This document shows positions 1 to 7,681 of a stretch of DNA of 35,570 nt, piece by piece. Source of the stretch: an uncultured bacterium. GTDB lineage: Bacteria > Verrucomicrobiota > Kiritimatiellia > RFP12 > UBA1067. Made by a program: the position numbers and the translations under genes. Position 1 is the stretch's first letter. Each line of letters opens with the position of its first letter. The DNA lies in the NCBI GenBank assembly GCA_902779075.1, contig CACZAK010000020.1, positions 1 to 35,570 of the forward strand, given 5' to 3'. The notes beneath the pieces were generated by a model. The model was not told where the DNA came from, did no database searches, and saw only the letters and a list, made by a program, of their open reading frames with translations.

Positions 1-377
1 ATGCGTTCGGCGACCGCGCCGGAGACGATGGTCGCGGCCGTGGCGGCGAACATGGTCTGGAAGAAGAGGAACGTCCAGTCCCACGCGCCCTCGCCGTTGG
101 CAAGGGTCGGCATGCCGAGTCCGCCCCATCCTAACCATCCCGCGGCCTTCGTCGCGCCGAACATGAGCGCGGCACCGAGGACGTAGAACGCGAGCGAGCC
201 GGCGGCGAAGTCCATGAGGTTCTTCATCATGATGTTCGCCGCGTTCTTGGCGCGGGTGAAGCCCGTCTCGACGAGCGCGAAGCCCGCCTGCATCATGAAG
301 ACGAGGATGGCCGTGATGAGCGTCCAGACGACGTTGAGGTTGGTTTGCACTGCAGGTGCTGTGATTTCAGGTGTCAT
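1..377 (-). CDS. amt: Ammonium transporter Amt, N-terminal part (runs off the window)
   Basis: The visible 125 residues are the N-terminus of an Amt/MtaA/Rh ammonium channel of the inner membrane. The first transmembrane helix reads VVWTLITAILVFMMQAGFAL and is followed by VETGFTRAKNAANIMMKN, the classic Amt signature. A second and third hydrophobic segment follow, with a Trp/Gly-rich linker and the FFQTMFAATAATIVSGA segment. The start is the ATG at 377, preceded by AAAGGAA. There is no obvious signal peptide. It lies 15 bases after glnB on the same strand, the usual glnB/K-amt pairing in which PII plugs the channel when nitrogen is plentiful. The C-terminal two thirds lie outside the window. 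Confidence 0.93.
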   Translation of the reverse strand, partial: MTPEITAPAVQTNLNVVWTLITAILVFMMQAGFALVETGFTRAKNAANIMMKNLMDFAAGSLAFYVLGAALMFGATKAAGWLGWGGLGMPTLANGEGAWDWTFLFFQTMFAATAATIVSGAVAER

Positions 378-392
378 TTTGAGGTTCCTTTC

Positions 393-734
393 TCATCCAA
401 TCGCTGCCGGGCCGCGTTCGCCGGTGCGGATGCGCACGCACTCATCCATCGGCAGCACGAAGATCTTTCCGTCGCCGATGTCGCCCGTGCGCGCACCTTC
501 TATGATGGCATCGATCGTCTTTTCGATGTAGTCGTCGTTGACGCCGATGGCAAGGCGCATCTTCTTATGGAGCGTCACTTCCTCCACCGCGCCGCGGTAG
601 AGATGCAGGTATCCTCCCTGCTTCCCGCACCCGAGTGCATTGGTGACGGACATCTTGTAAATTTCGCGGGCGAACAACGCCTGCTTGACGGCATTCAACC
701 TTTCCGGTTGGATGTAGGCTATGATCAGTTTCAT
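393..734 (-). CDS. glnB: Nitrogen regulatory protein PII
   Basis: This 113-residue protein has PII length and layout: an [10 protein letters not shown] start, a T-loop region (residues 35-55), then a [13 protein letters not shown] block and an RIRTGERG end, both PII signatures. PII proteins are trimeric sensors of ATP, ADP and 2-oxoglutarate that control Amt and glutamine synthetase. The start ATG at 734 follows GGAAAGAAAG; a longer upstream frame exists but lacks PII character. The T-loop keeps Tyr46 (LYRG), but where E. coli GlnB has the uridylylated Tyr51 this protein has Glu51 (RGAVE). Control by GlnD-type uridylylation is therefore doubtful. It is the first gene of a glnB-amt operon behind a sigma-54 promoter. 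Confidence 0.94.
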   Translation of the reverse strand: MKLIIAYIQPERLNAVKQALFAREIYKMSVTNALGCGKQGGYLHLYRGAVEEVTLHKKMRLAIGVNDDYIEKTIDAIIEGARTGDIGDGKIFVLPMDECVRIRTGERGPAAIG

Positions 735-780
735 CTTTCTTTCCTTGTTGCCGCGTCCATCGCGGCGACGCAGGAAGGAT

Positions 781-797
781 AGCACAAGTCGTGCCAA
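781..797 (-). promoter_or_regulatory. Sigma-54 (-24/-12) promoter of glnB-amt
   Basis: On the minus strand the sequence is TTGGCACGACTTGTGCT. It has the GG and GC dinucleotides exactly ten bases apart required for RpoN promoters, and a full TTGGCACG -24 box. Transcription would start near 771, about 37 bases before the glnB start codon. An almost identical element precedes glnN at 14228. NtrC-type activator sites were not identified. Confidence 0.8.
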
Positions 798-1138
798 TGA
801 AACAAACCATGCTTTGCCGCGTCAGACCTTACAAATGCTGAAACATCTGCAGGTTTTAGGTGCTTGAATATGTAAAGAGCTACATCAACACTTCCATCAA
901 CGGGGCGCATCTGCTTTTTTCACCCATGCGTATTGGGATTTGGAAACAACCATGACAACTTTCAAAAACAACATTGTCCTGCGGGCGCACCTTGAACATT
1001 CAGAATCGTGCAGTTTGAGAATCGGCAAATGGGCGCGGGCGAGTTAGCCCGCGCGCCAAAGGCAAGTTGTTTCAAACAAGTTGTTTTCTTTCAATTCAGT
1101 GGAAGGCGCTGCGGTGAATTATATGCAGATGCGCCCCA
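798..1138. other. Gene-free stretch between glnB and bioB
   Basis: No convincing reading frame is present. It holds the upstream region of the sigma-54 promoter (possible activator sites) and, nearer bioB, a GC-rich hairpin listed separately. A repeated AAGTTGTTT motif lies around 1062-1085. Confidence 0.5.
1033..1054 (-). terminator. GC-rich hairpin downstream of bioB
   Basis: An 8-bp perfect stem, GCGCGGGC with GCCCGCGC, closes a 6-base loop (gagtta). It lies about 85 bases past the bioB stop. There is no long T-run on the minus strand, so it may be a weak terminator or an mRNA 3' stabiliser rather than a strong intrinsic terminator. Confidence 0.35.
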
Positions 1139-2074
1139 TCACCGGCCGACAGAGAAGCCCGCCCGAACAGCAAGAGAACGATCGTCGTCGAAATCCGCGC
1201 CGGGGGTCGTGAGAAGGGGGCCCGCGATGCCGGCGGACATCCCCACGTAGATGCACTTCGCCGCCGTCTCGTCGCTCATGTCGCGGCGTCCACCGGCGAA
1301 ACGGAGCGGCGTAGAGGGATTGACAAGCCGCAGCACCGCCACCGAATCGACTGCGCGTTCCGGATCAAGGATGCCACGATCGCCAAGGGGAGTCCCCTCA
1401 ATCGGATGCAGCACGTTGACGGGGATCGAATCCGGCGCGATTTCCTTCAGCGCGAATGCAAATTCCACGAGTTGCTCGTCGGTCTCGCCCATGCCGATGA
1501 TGCCCCCGCAGCAGATTTGAAAACCAAGCCGCTTCGCCGCATGGATCGTGGCAAGTTTATCCGCAGTCGTGTGCGTGGAACAGAGCGCGGGAAAGAGCGA
1601 CGGCGCCGTTTCAAGGTTGCAGTGGACGCGCTGGAGCCCTGCGGCCTTGAGCTTCGCGAGGTCATCTTCCGAAAGGAGCCCGAGCGAGGCGCAGAGGCAG
1701 ATTTCGGGCACGGCTGTGCGCATCGCGCGTAGGGCCGCGCATACATTCTCCACATCCTCGTGTGAAAGGCAGCGCCCGGAAGTGACGATGCCGATGCGGT
1801 CGGCACCGTTCGCCGCCGCCTCCTGCGCCGCCTTCACGCACGCCTCCGTGCCCACCCATCCGTAGGTTTCACAATCCGTCTTCCAGTGCGCCGACTGCGC
1901 GCACCATTTGCAATTTTCGCTGCAACGCCCCGAACGGGCGTTGATGATCGAGCAGAAGTCGAAGCGCTTCTCAACACAACGCTCAGTTACCTCGTGCGCG
2001 CGCGCGCGCAATTCCTCACGTCGTTCTGGTTTCAGGAGTACGAGCGCTTCTTCTCTGCTAATTCCTTCTATCAT
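1139..2074 (-). CDS. bioB: Biotin synthase family radical SAM enzyme
   Basis: This 311-residue enzyme inserts sulfur into an unactivated C-H position; BioB itself turns dethiobiotin into biotin. The radical-SAM cluster motif is C51-x3-C55-x2-C58 (GRCSENCKWCAQS). Other BioB blocks are VTSGR, HCNLETAP, the ICCGGIIGMGET block and the RFAGGR motif near the C-terminus. Compared with E. coli BioB, Cys128, Cys188 and Arg260 have counterparts (LCASLG, QICCGG, FAGGR), but the Cys97 position is Gly (RIGIVTSGR). The dethiobiotin-binding NHNLD is HCNLE. These features resemble the anaerobe 'type II' BioB reported to carry a 4Fe-5S auxiliary cluster, not the E. coli type. The start codon overlaps the larE stop by four bases (ATGA). 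No other biotin genes are in the window, so a paralogous sulfur-inserting role is possible. Confidence 0.85.
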   Translation of the reverse strand: MIEGISREEALVLLKPERREELRARAHEVTERCVEKRFDFCSIINARSGRCSENCKWCAQSAHWKTDCETYGWVGTEACVKAAQEAAANGADRIGIVTSGRCLSHEDVENVCAALRAMRTAVPEICLCASLGLLSEDDLAKLKAAGLQRVHCNLETAPSLFPALCSTHTTADKLATIHAAKRLGFQICCGGIIGMGETDEQLVEFAFALKEIAPDSIPVNVLHPIEGTPLGDRGILDPERAVDSVAVLRLVNPSTPLRFAGGRRDMSDETAAKCIYVGMSAGIAGPLLTTPGADFDDDRSLAVRAGFSVGR

Positions 2075-2982
2075 TTACCGGCCTTCTTTTCTTTAGAAGC
2101 AAGACTCTTATTCGTGCTTGCATTTGGGCTATTCCTTTCAAGCGTCTCGTTCAGGCTTCCGGTGCGGTAACCCTGGAGGTCAAGCGCGGTGTAGGCGAAG
2201 CCGAATTCCTTTAACGCCGCTGATATTTCGGCTGCGTGCGCGGCAAGGCGCGAAATATCGCCCGACGGCACTTCGATACGCGCGAGATCTCCATGAGAGC
2301 GCACGCGCAGCTGCGAGAGCCCAAGCCCCGCATCGCGCAGCCACCGCTCGGCGCGTTCCACGCGCTCGAGCCCCGCTGCCGTGATTCGCTCGCCGTAGGG
2401 GAAACGCGAGGCGAGGCAGGCGTACGACGGCTTCTCCGCCGTAGGAAGGCCCATTTCACGCGACAGCGCGCGAATCTCCGCCTTCGTGAGACCGGCGTCG
2501 AGAAGCGGACTCTTCACGCCGAGTTCCTTGATCGCGCGCATGCCCGGACGGTAATCGCCGTCGTCGTCCATGTTCGACCCCTCTAGCACCGCCGCAAAAC
2601 CATTTGCCTGCGCAAACGCCATGATCTCTCCAAATATCGACTTCTTGCACAGGTAGCACCGATCCGGCGGATTCTCCGCGAATCCAGGAACATCCAGTTC
2701 GCTCGTGTCGATTATCTCATGGCGGATTCCCTCCGCGCGGCAGAACGCCACCGCCTCGTCGAGCTCGCGACAAGGAAATGTACTGGAACGAACCGTCACG
2801 GCTACGACGCGGTCGCCTAGTTCCTCATGCGCCACGCGCAGAAGAAACGTGGAGTCAACGCCTGCCGAGAACGCGACGGCCGCGCTCCCGATCTCGCGTA
2901 ACGTCGAACGGAGGCGTGTCATTTTCTCGCTCGGACAGGGAACTGCCGTTAGGGAACTCTCTGTGGTCTTCATGTCGGGCAT
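2071..2982 (-). CDS. larE: LarE-family ATP-dependent sulfur transferase
   Basis: This 303-residue protein has an N-terminal PP-loop ATPase domain (SAGVDST, residues 39-45). LarE enzymes adenylate a substrate carboxylate and transfer sulfur to it; in lactate racemase maturation this makes the thiocarboxylates of the nickel-pincer cofactor. It has a CxxC pair (RCYLCKK, Cys109 and Cys112) and Cys189 in PSYACLASRFPYG. Cys189 matches the cysteine sacrificed in L. plantarum LarE. Three cysteines of this kind are also what cluster-containing (4Fe-4S) LarE proteins use, so this copy may be catalytic rather than sacrificial. No larA, larB or larC is nearby. It lies 28 bases after the glutamine amidotransferase-like gene and overlaps bioB. 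An ATG at 2973 is an alternative start; neither has a clear ribosome binding site. Confidence 0.87.
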   Translation of the reverse strand: MPDMKTTESSLTAVPCPSEKMTRLRSTLREIGSAAVAFSAGVDSTFLLRVAHEELGDRVVAVTVRSSTFPCRELDEAVAFCRAEGIRHEIIDTSELDVPGFAENPPDRCYLCKKSIFGEIMAFAQANGFAAVLEGSNMDDDGDYRPGMRAIKELGVKSPLLDAGLTKAEIRALSREMGLPTAEKPSYACLASRFPYGERITAAGLERVERAERWLRDAGLGLSQLRVRSHGDLARIEVPSGDISRLAAHAAEISAALKEFGFAYTALDLQGYRTGSLNETLERNSPNASTNKSLASKEKKAGK

Positions 2983-3010
2983 TATTTTACCATATCTTGC
3001 TGTAGAGGTG

Positions 3011-3787
3011 CTATAGCCGTGCGAAGTTCATGTACACGAGTCGGTAGTCTTCTGGGTTGTAGATGTATTCGAGCCCGTGTGGCGGCGACGTGCGGACAAT
3101 CTCGCCGTCCTTTGCGGAGACGAGGCTCGTAAATGGCACGGGAGCCCACGTGCCGATGGTGAGCGGATGCGTTGAGAACGTCACGGTGTCCGCGTCGCGC
3201 CAGACATGCAGCGTGTCCCTGAAGTTGCAGTGCGCGTACAGCACCTCGCCGTCGAAGATAAGCAGGTTGAGTTTGTTTCCCTGCGCCAGTTCGGTGATTG
3301 CGGCAGAGAGCACGTTGAAACGCTCCGTCTCGTCCAAGGCATGGCGGCGGTGGTTTTGCGCCACGTTGATCTGGTCGACAAGATGGAGCAGTACGCGTTC
3401 GGAATCCGTGTCGCCGTATTGGATGCCCATGTAGTCGTTCAGGTGTGCGCCGTTGAATATCGTTCCGTTGTGCGCCAGTGTCCAGGTGCGGCCGCTGTTG
3501 TCCGCAGCCGTGAACGGGTGGCAGTTCTTGTATTCGATATGGCCGACGGTAGCCAATCGGATGTGGGCGATGAGCGTTCGTTCCTCCACCGGATCGGCGA
3601 GCAGTCGCTCGAGACTCGTGCTGCAGGTGGCGCAGACAGGCTCCTTCTCAATCGACGGCGCGCCGCCGTCGAGGAAGCGTGCGAGGCCCCACCCGTGCGG
3701 ATGCGCCTCCGCATGGGAGTAGAACTCGCGCAACAGGTCGTTTCGCCGTCGCCTCTTCCGCGATGAAAATCCGAGCAACTCACACAT
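3011..3787 (-). CDS. Class II glutamine amidotransferase-like gamma-glutamyl hydrolase (YafJ/EgtC-like)
   Basis: This 258-residue protein begins MCELLGF, placing the Ntn-hydrolase nucleophile Cys at position 2 after Met removal. Blocks HPHGWGLA, IAHIRLATVG, NCHPF, LAHNGTIFN and GDTDSE are those of the GATase_4 family, which includes YafJ and EgtC. EgtC removes a gamma-glutamyl group in ergothioneine synthesis. No synthase domain is attached. Its start overlaps the end of the upstream gshA-like gene by eight bases, so translation is probably coupled. Two glutamate ligases upstream make a gamma-glutamyl hydrolase role more likely than a free glutaminase role; this is inference. I placed the start at the MCELL Met because an upstream extension in the same frame is only the shadow of gshA. 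Confidence 0.82.
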   Translation of the reverse strand: MCELLGFSSRKRRRRNDLLREFYSHAEAHPHGWGLARFLDGGAPSIEKEPVCATCSTSLERLLADPVEERTLIAHIRLATVGHIEYKNCHPFTAADNSGRTWTLAHNGTIFNGAHLNDYMGIQYGDTDSERVLLHLVDQINVAQNHRRHALDETERFNVLSAAITELAQGNKLNLLIFDGEVLYAHCNFRDTLHVWRDADTVTFSTHPLTIGTWAPVPFTSLVSAKDGEIVRTSPPHGLEYIYNPEDYRLVYMNFARL

Positions 3788-4883
3788 GGCACGCCTCCAT
3801 GCGGGCATAGCGCCTTTCGGGTGAATAGACCTTCTCCGCCTGATACGCAAGGATGCGCTGAAATGCCGCGGGCCACCCCGCGGAGGCGGCGAAGAACTCG
3901 TCCATCCGCTCCAGCAACTCTCCGACCGGCGTCCAGTCGAAGTCGATCCGGGCGGCGGCCTTGAACGCCGCGACGCTTTCGGCTTGCTTCTCGGCGGACA
4001 GCGTCTCGCGCTCCTGCGCGGCGCACCAGAGCATGAACAGGTGGATGAACTCCACGTCACGTACATCAACCAATCCATCGGTTAGCGGGTTCAGGTCCAC
4101 ACACCGTATCTCGATGTGGTCGATGCCGTTTTCCGCGAGCGTCAGGAGATTGTTTGGCCCGCGTGGCTTGAGGCGCACGGGGTAGTAGAGCTCGCTCGGC
4201 GCGATGAGTAGCCTGTCCTGAACATATCGCGCTATACTCTTCGCGTATGCCCGCACGCTTGAAAAGTCTAGCACGGGCACGAAACTATTCCAGTAGCCAC
4301 GTTCCGAACACCGCACGCTCGCATACTGTCCTGCCGGGCTGGCGGCGGTCAGCGCGACGATCGCCCATCCCCACTTGACGCACTGCGCGGCCACGTGGAG
4401 ATAGAGCGCGTCGCGGTCCACTCCCGCCGCCGCGACCAGCCTTTCGCCGAACGAGAAGTTGAAGTGAATGCCGCAGTACGCCATCAATCGCTTGCCGTAT
4501 TTCGCGGCGAGATAGTTGCGGTAGGTCGATTTCCCCGCGCGCGCACCTTCGAAACGGGCGGGGACGATCTCGGATTCGTCGGAGATCGGCGGCGGGTTGG
4601 AGTTCGTCCACAGCCGCTCTCCCTGCTGCGCGATGGCCGCGCGGATCGTTGCGTCGATTTCCTTCAGCTCCACAACTGCCTCTTCCGCCGTTGGGTGGAC
4701 ACCGGTGTTGATCTCCGTCTGGTTCTCGCAGAAATCGCGGACGATGCGCGGGTGGTCGGGCGGGAACGGATGTGGCGTCAGCGCCATTCGCCCCTCGGCA
4801 GTCACGCGCAGGGACTCGCGCTCGAGCCCGAAGTTTCCTTCGAGCGCGTACGGGCGCAGTCTGGGCTTGCGAACGTCAAGCAT
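3780..4883 (-). CDS. gshA: Glutamate-cysteine ligase-like protein, GshA/GshF type
   Basis: This 367-residue protein resembles E. coli GshA and the N-terminal half of bifunctional GshF. Shared blocks are GNFGLERESLRV near the N-terminus, ENQTEINT, then ERLWTNSNPPP, YGKRLMAYCGIHFNFSFGE, and NGIDHIEIRCVDLNPL near residue 260. These enzymes join the gamma-carboxyl of glutamate to the amine of cysteine with ATP. There is no ATP-grasp glutathione synthetase domain. It is shorter than E. coli GshA (518). The ATG at 4883 overlaps the end of the preceding GCS2-type gene by eight bases, and its own end overlaps the next gene by eight. Having two ligase types in one operon suggests one has changed its amine substrate. 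Confidence 0.8.
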   Translation of the reverse strand: MLDVRKPRLRPYALEGNFGLERESLRVTAEGRMALTPHPFPPDHPRIVRDFCENQTEINTGVHPTAEEAVVELKEIDATIRAAIAQQGERLWTNSNPPPISDESEIVPARFEGARAGKSTYRNYLAAKYGKRLMAYCGIHFNFSFGERLVAAAGVDRDALYLHVAAQCVKWGWAIVALTAASPAGQYASVRCSERGYWNSFVPVLDFSSVRAYAKSIARYVQDRLLIAPSELYYPVRLKPRGPNNLLTLAENGIDHIEIRCVDLNPLTDGLVDVRDVEFIHLFMLWCAAQERETLSAEKQAESVAAFKAAARIDFDWTPVGELLERMDEFFAASAGWPAAFQRILAYQAEKVYSPERRYARMEACHV

Positions 4884-6288
4884 GGCGTTCCTCCTCTGCC
4901 GAACCGTAGTCGAGGGCGATGGATTCAATGGATTCGCCGCGTTCGAGACGCGCGAGGTGTTCACGGGCTGGGCTTGTGAGCGTGTCGGCGCGACGGCGCA
5001 ACGGCGCAAGAAGCGGTTCTTCGCCGAAACCGCGCCGGGCAAGTCCTTCCTCCGCCACGTCCAGGATGCGGTGAAGCTGCACGGACAGGGCCTTGCGGTC
5101 GATGAACGATGGCCAGTCGCGGCGGATCATCAAGCTGCGCAACTCCACCGCACCGTAGCCATGTCCGTAAAGGATGGTGTCGCCCGCCATGACGTCGGAA
5201 AGTTTCGTGATGCGTTCGGCAAGTCCCGCATGGAACGCGGCGGAGGCGAACGCCTCCCGCACGGGCTGTTCACAGACGGAACGGAACTCCACCGTCCCGC
5301 GTTGGGTGAGGTCCTCGAACTTGAACGGACGCAACCAGGCGACGTCGGAGGGGAGCGGCGAAATGAGGCATTTGCGATGGATCTTCGCCGTCGCATCCCA
5401 GTATTCACCCACGACGTTTCCGAGCTGCAGATAGTCACGGAGCGGGACCGGGGCGAAATTGATGTAGCGTTCGCCGCGTTCGACGCAGTAGATACTGGTC
5501 GATTCCAGATAACCCATGACGTCCGCCAGCGACCGGACCGTGACGCCGTACATGCCGCAGTTGTGCGGGTTCAGCCCATGGAGGCTCTTGCTCCAGAGAC
5601 TGTCGCGTCCGCACAGCGTTTCATTTCGCTTGCCGAAGGGCGAATTGGCGAAGAGGACGGCCTTGAAAGGTTCCAGGAGGTTGAAGGCGTTGATCAGGGG
5701 AACGACCGTTTCCTCGTCCGCGTCCACCTGCGTCTGCGAGGCGCAGGAGAAGAGACCGAATTCGGGATGGTCGTGGAATCGCGGCGAGCCGCCGTACTTG
5801 GAGTAGGACTTCAGGTGGTGGAGCAGCATCCGGTAACGTCCGTTTCCGATGGGGTCGGGACGGTTCTCCCGCCACCGGGGGTTGATCCCCATGCCGGTGA
5901 GGGCGTGTCCCTGCCGCCCCAGCGCCTCCTGCAACGCGGCGTAATAAGCGGTGAAGCGGCGATGCGTCTCAATCAGGTTCTCATCGGGGCCGAAGGAGAT
6001 TTCCAACGTGTTGTAGGAGCAGTCGAAAGAAAGTTCGTCGCCCGTGTTGGGGTCGGTCGCGCGGTAGATGTTGCCCGTGTCGTCGCGCACCTGGTCGGAG
6101 AAGGGAAAGCGGGAGAGGAAGTCGTCCGTCGCCGCATGCACGGCGGCGAAGTCCGTTGGCGTACCCGGCGTGCGGTTCCAAATGGGAAACTCAAGTTCAA
6201 CGCCCACGCGCCGCGTGCGCGGACGGCGCAACGGTGCGAAAAAGCGCGTTTCGAGCGCGTCCTGAAGTGTCGTAATCTGGTTTCGCAT
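4876..6288 (-). CDS. GCS2-family (plant/EgtA-type) glutamate-cysteine ligase
   Basis: This 470-residue protein belongs to the GCS2 carboxylate-amine ligase family. Visible family blocks are RVGVELEFPIW near residue 30, FDCSYNTLEISFGP, GHALTGMGINPRW, ASQTQVDAD with LFANSPFGKRNE (compare the VQVNLD...ALFANSPF of plant-type enzymes), and GTVEFRSVCEQP near 340. It would make a gamma-glutamyl amide, typically gamma-glutamylcysteine. It is the first gene of the five-gene operon. A TATAAT -10 box lies only 12-17 bases upstream of the start and no Shine-Dalgarno sequence is visible, so the mRNA may be leaderless or nearly so. A long frame on the opposite strand is a shadow. Confidence 0.82.
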   Translation of the reverse strand: MRNQITTLQDALETRFFAPLRRPRTRRVGVELEFPIWNRTPGTPTDFAAVHAATDDFLSRFPFSDQVRDDTGNIYRATDPNTGDELSFDCSYNTLEISFGPDENLIETHRRFTAYYAALQEALGRQGHALTGMGINPRWRENRPDPIGNGRYRMLLHHLKSYSKYGGSPRFHDHPEFGLFSCASQTQVDADEETVVPLINAFNLLEPFKAVLFANSPFGKRNETLCGRDSLWSKSLHGLNPHNCGMYGVTVRSLADVMGYLESTSIYCVERGERYINFAPVPLRDYLQLGNVVGEYWDATAKIHRKCLISPLPSDVAWLRPFKFEDLTQRGTVEFRSVCEQPVREAFASAAFHAGLAERITKLSDVMAGDTILYGHGYGAVELRSLMIRRDWPSFIDRKALSVQLHRILDVAEEGLARRGFGEEPLLAPLRRRADTLTSPAREHLARLERGESIESIALDYGSAEEERHA

Positions 6289-6299
6289 AGGTGGTTGCC

Positions 6300-6305
6300 A
6301 TTATA
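6300..6305 (-). promoter_or_regulatory. -10 box of the sulfur/thiol operon promoter
   Basis: TATAAT on the minus strand. With the usual spacing, transcription would start about five bases before the ATG at 6288, giving an almost leaderless message. No good -35 hexamer is visible 17 bases further out. Confidence 0.45.
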
Positions 6306-6380
6306 TCCCACATTCACAACGAGAGGGTAATCGGTTCTTTATTCTTCAGGCGATAGGAATTACCAATGGCACTCGCGGGT

Positions 6381-6490
6381 ACGTTCCGCACCGTAATCTC
6401 ACGCCTCACGTCTCTCGTCAAATTATGCGCTGCATTCGCGCAATTTCCAAAAACCGCATTCCCCGCTTGAAACCGGCGGGAGAATGGAGG
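6381..6490. repeat. Diverged direct repeat block R-a, left of rhuM
   Basis: Begins ACGTTCCGCACCGTAATCTC and ends near CCCCGCTT...GGGAGAATG. The first 25 bases recur exactly at 7329-7353. A diverged version of the whole block, in the same order (TTCCGC-CCGTAAT, CATTCGC, CGCGCAA, TTCCAAAA, CCCCGCTT, GGGAATG), lies at 7802-7937. The copies bracket the rhuM region. Confidence 0.55.
6449..6486 (-). terminator. Intrinsic terminator after rhuM
   Basis: On the minus strand, CATTC and CTCCCGC pair with GCGGGGAATG around a short loop, followed by CGG and a run of five T. It lies just downstream of the rhuM stop codon at 6523. It sits inside the diverged repeat block R-a. Confidence 0.6.
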
Positions 6491-6522
6491 GCGTTTCTGT
6501 ATCTCCCGTAAAGGGAATGACC

Positions 6523-7068
6523 TCAGTGGAATCCGATTCGTGTACGGTTGTCCTGCAAGGGCGGCATAAGTGTATAGACAATCGCGTCGATTGAACGCTC
6601 GGCGTCGGTCATGCGCTTTTCAAGTTTGGAGATACGCTGGTCGCGCACACTTCCGCGAAGCAGATACTCTTTCAGCACGGATGTTGCCCATTGGCGGAAT
6701 TTTACACCACGCTTTGAATTAACGCGGTATCCGACCGAGATTATCATGTCAAGATTGTAGTGTTTGACCTTTCTGGAGACCTTGCGCTTGCCTTCAAAAC
6801 GAACTACTAAAAGTTCTTTAGTAGTTGCCGCCTCCGACAGTTCCTCATCTGCATAGATGTTTTTGATGTGGTGAATCACGTTTTCCATCGCACATCCGAA
6901 CAATTCGCCCATTTGTCGTTGGGTGAGCCAGATGGTTTCGTCCTCCAGCCAAACTTCCAGTCGAGGCATGCCGTCCTGATCGTACGTAATGACCTCGCCT
7001 TGTGAATCGTCTGTTGCCATGCTGGTACCAGCCTTCTCAATTTCATTTTTTCGTTTTTTGTCCTTCAT
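6523..7068 (-). CDS. Short RhuM-family protein
   Basis: This 181-residue protein carries the N-terminal RhuM module: LEVWLEDETIWLTQRQMGELF, then a helix-turn-helix-like segment with HIKNIY and ELSE, KHYNLDMIISVGYRV and KFRQWATSVLKEYL. RhuM proteins are found in pathogenicity and mobile islands; their biochemical role is unsettled. Full-length members are usually about 330 residues. Here the protein stops at MPPLQDNRTRIGFH, where relatives continue past a similar LPP motif, so the C-terminal part is missing. It may be a remnant or a DNA-binding-only form. The ATG at 7068 follows AAAGGAAGA. Repeated GTGATAATC motifs upstream suggest autoregulation. Confidence 0.72.
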   Translation of the reverse strand: MKDKKRKNEIEKAGTSMATDDSQGEVITYDQDGMPRLEVWLEDETIWLTQRQMGELFGCAMENVIHHIKNIYADEELSEAATTKELLVVRFEGKRKVSRKVKHYNLDMIISVGYRVNSKRGVKFRQWATSVLKEYLLRGSVRDQRISKLEKRMTDAERSIDAIVYTLMPPLQDNRTRIGFH

Positions 7069-7118
7069 GAGTTCTTCCTTTCTCGGCTTTTGCCGACGCG
7101 GGTATGATAGCAAAGCAC

Positions 7119-7183
7119 CGCGTGATAATCTTCACACAAACATCACATAATCATCACATGATAATCACGTGCGCGTGATAATC
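7119..7183. promoter_or_regulatory. Iterated operator-like motifs upstream of rhuM
   Basis: CGCGTGATAATC occurs at 7119-7130 and again at 7172-7183, with ATGATAATCACG between them in near-inverted orientation and a further CATAATCATCACA. The cluster sits 50-115 bases upstream of the rhuM start, a layout typical of sites for a self-regulating DNA-binding protein. Confidence 0.4.
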
Positions 7184-7328
7184 AAAGGGTCGGTGACAGA
7201 ATCATCCGCTTTCAAGGTGTGGTGCTTGTCCTACGAACTTACGATCCACCGCCCGCCCACCTGGGCGCAAGTTTGGGGCGGCCGCTCGGTGGGGCGAGTC
7301 CTCCGGGCGAGCCGCAATTCCCCAAACC

Positions 7329-7353
7329 ACGTTCCGCACCGTAATCTCACGCC
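7329..7353. repeat. 25-bp exact copy of the start of repeat R-a
   Basis: Identical to 6381-6405, in the same orientation and 948 bases away. Only this leading part is present here. Confidence 0.7.
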
Positions 7354-7440
7354 CCCAAACCCCGATACTTCACTTATCGCAATAGGTGACGTACCGCGCA
7401 CGTGACCGCCGCTGGCGAAGTGGGTTTGTGCGCGCGGATG

Positions 7441-7580
7441 TGAGACGATAGACAAGAGACGCGCTGAGACGTGAGACGATGAGACCACGCGCGGGAGGGT
7501 CGCGCTGCTGCGCGGCCGCATGGGCGGCGTTCCATCGCCGCCCGTCCCGCGCGGCCACCAAAGTCTCAATGTCTCGACGT
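7441..7580. repeat. Large imperfect palindrome with tandem-motif arms
   Basis: The left arm repeats GAGAC-type units and the right arm carries GTCTC units. Inside, CGCGCGGGA (7488-7496) pairs with TCCCGCGCG (7545-7553). The centre is an 8-bp hairpin, GGGCGGCG with CGCCGCCC (7522-7529 and 7536-7543). No gene is evident. It has the same design as the palindromes in purF and upstream of glnN. Confidence 0.6.
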
Positions 7581-7681
7581 CGCAGATTCCAGTTGTTACG
7601 CCAGCGGAGTTCAACGTGAGATACCCTTGACCTCCAGTCCGTATGGAGGGGCATACCTTCGCTGTAGGAGCATCCAACCCT

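Noticed and set aside
3788..4078. N-terminal extension of the class II amidotransferase-like protein
   Set aside because: The extension is Ser/Arg-rich shadow of gshA. The catalytic Cys must follow the first Met, which fixes the start at 3787.
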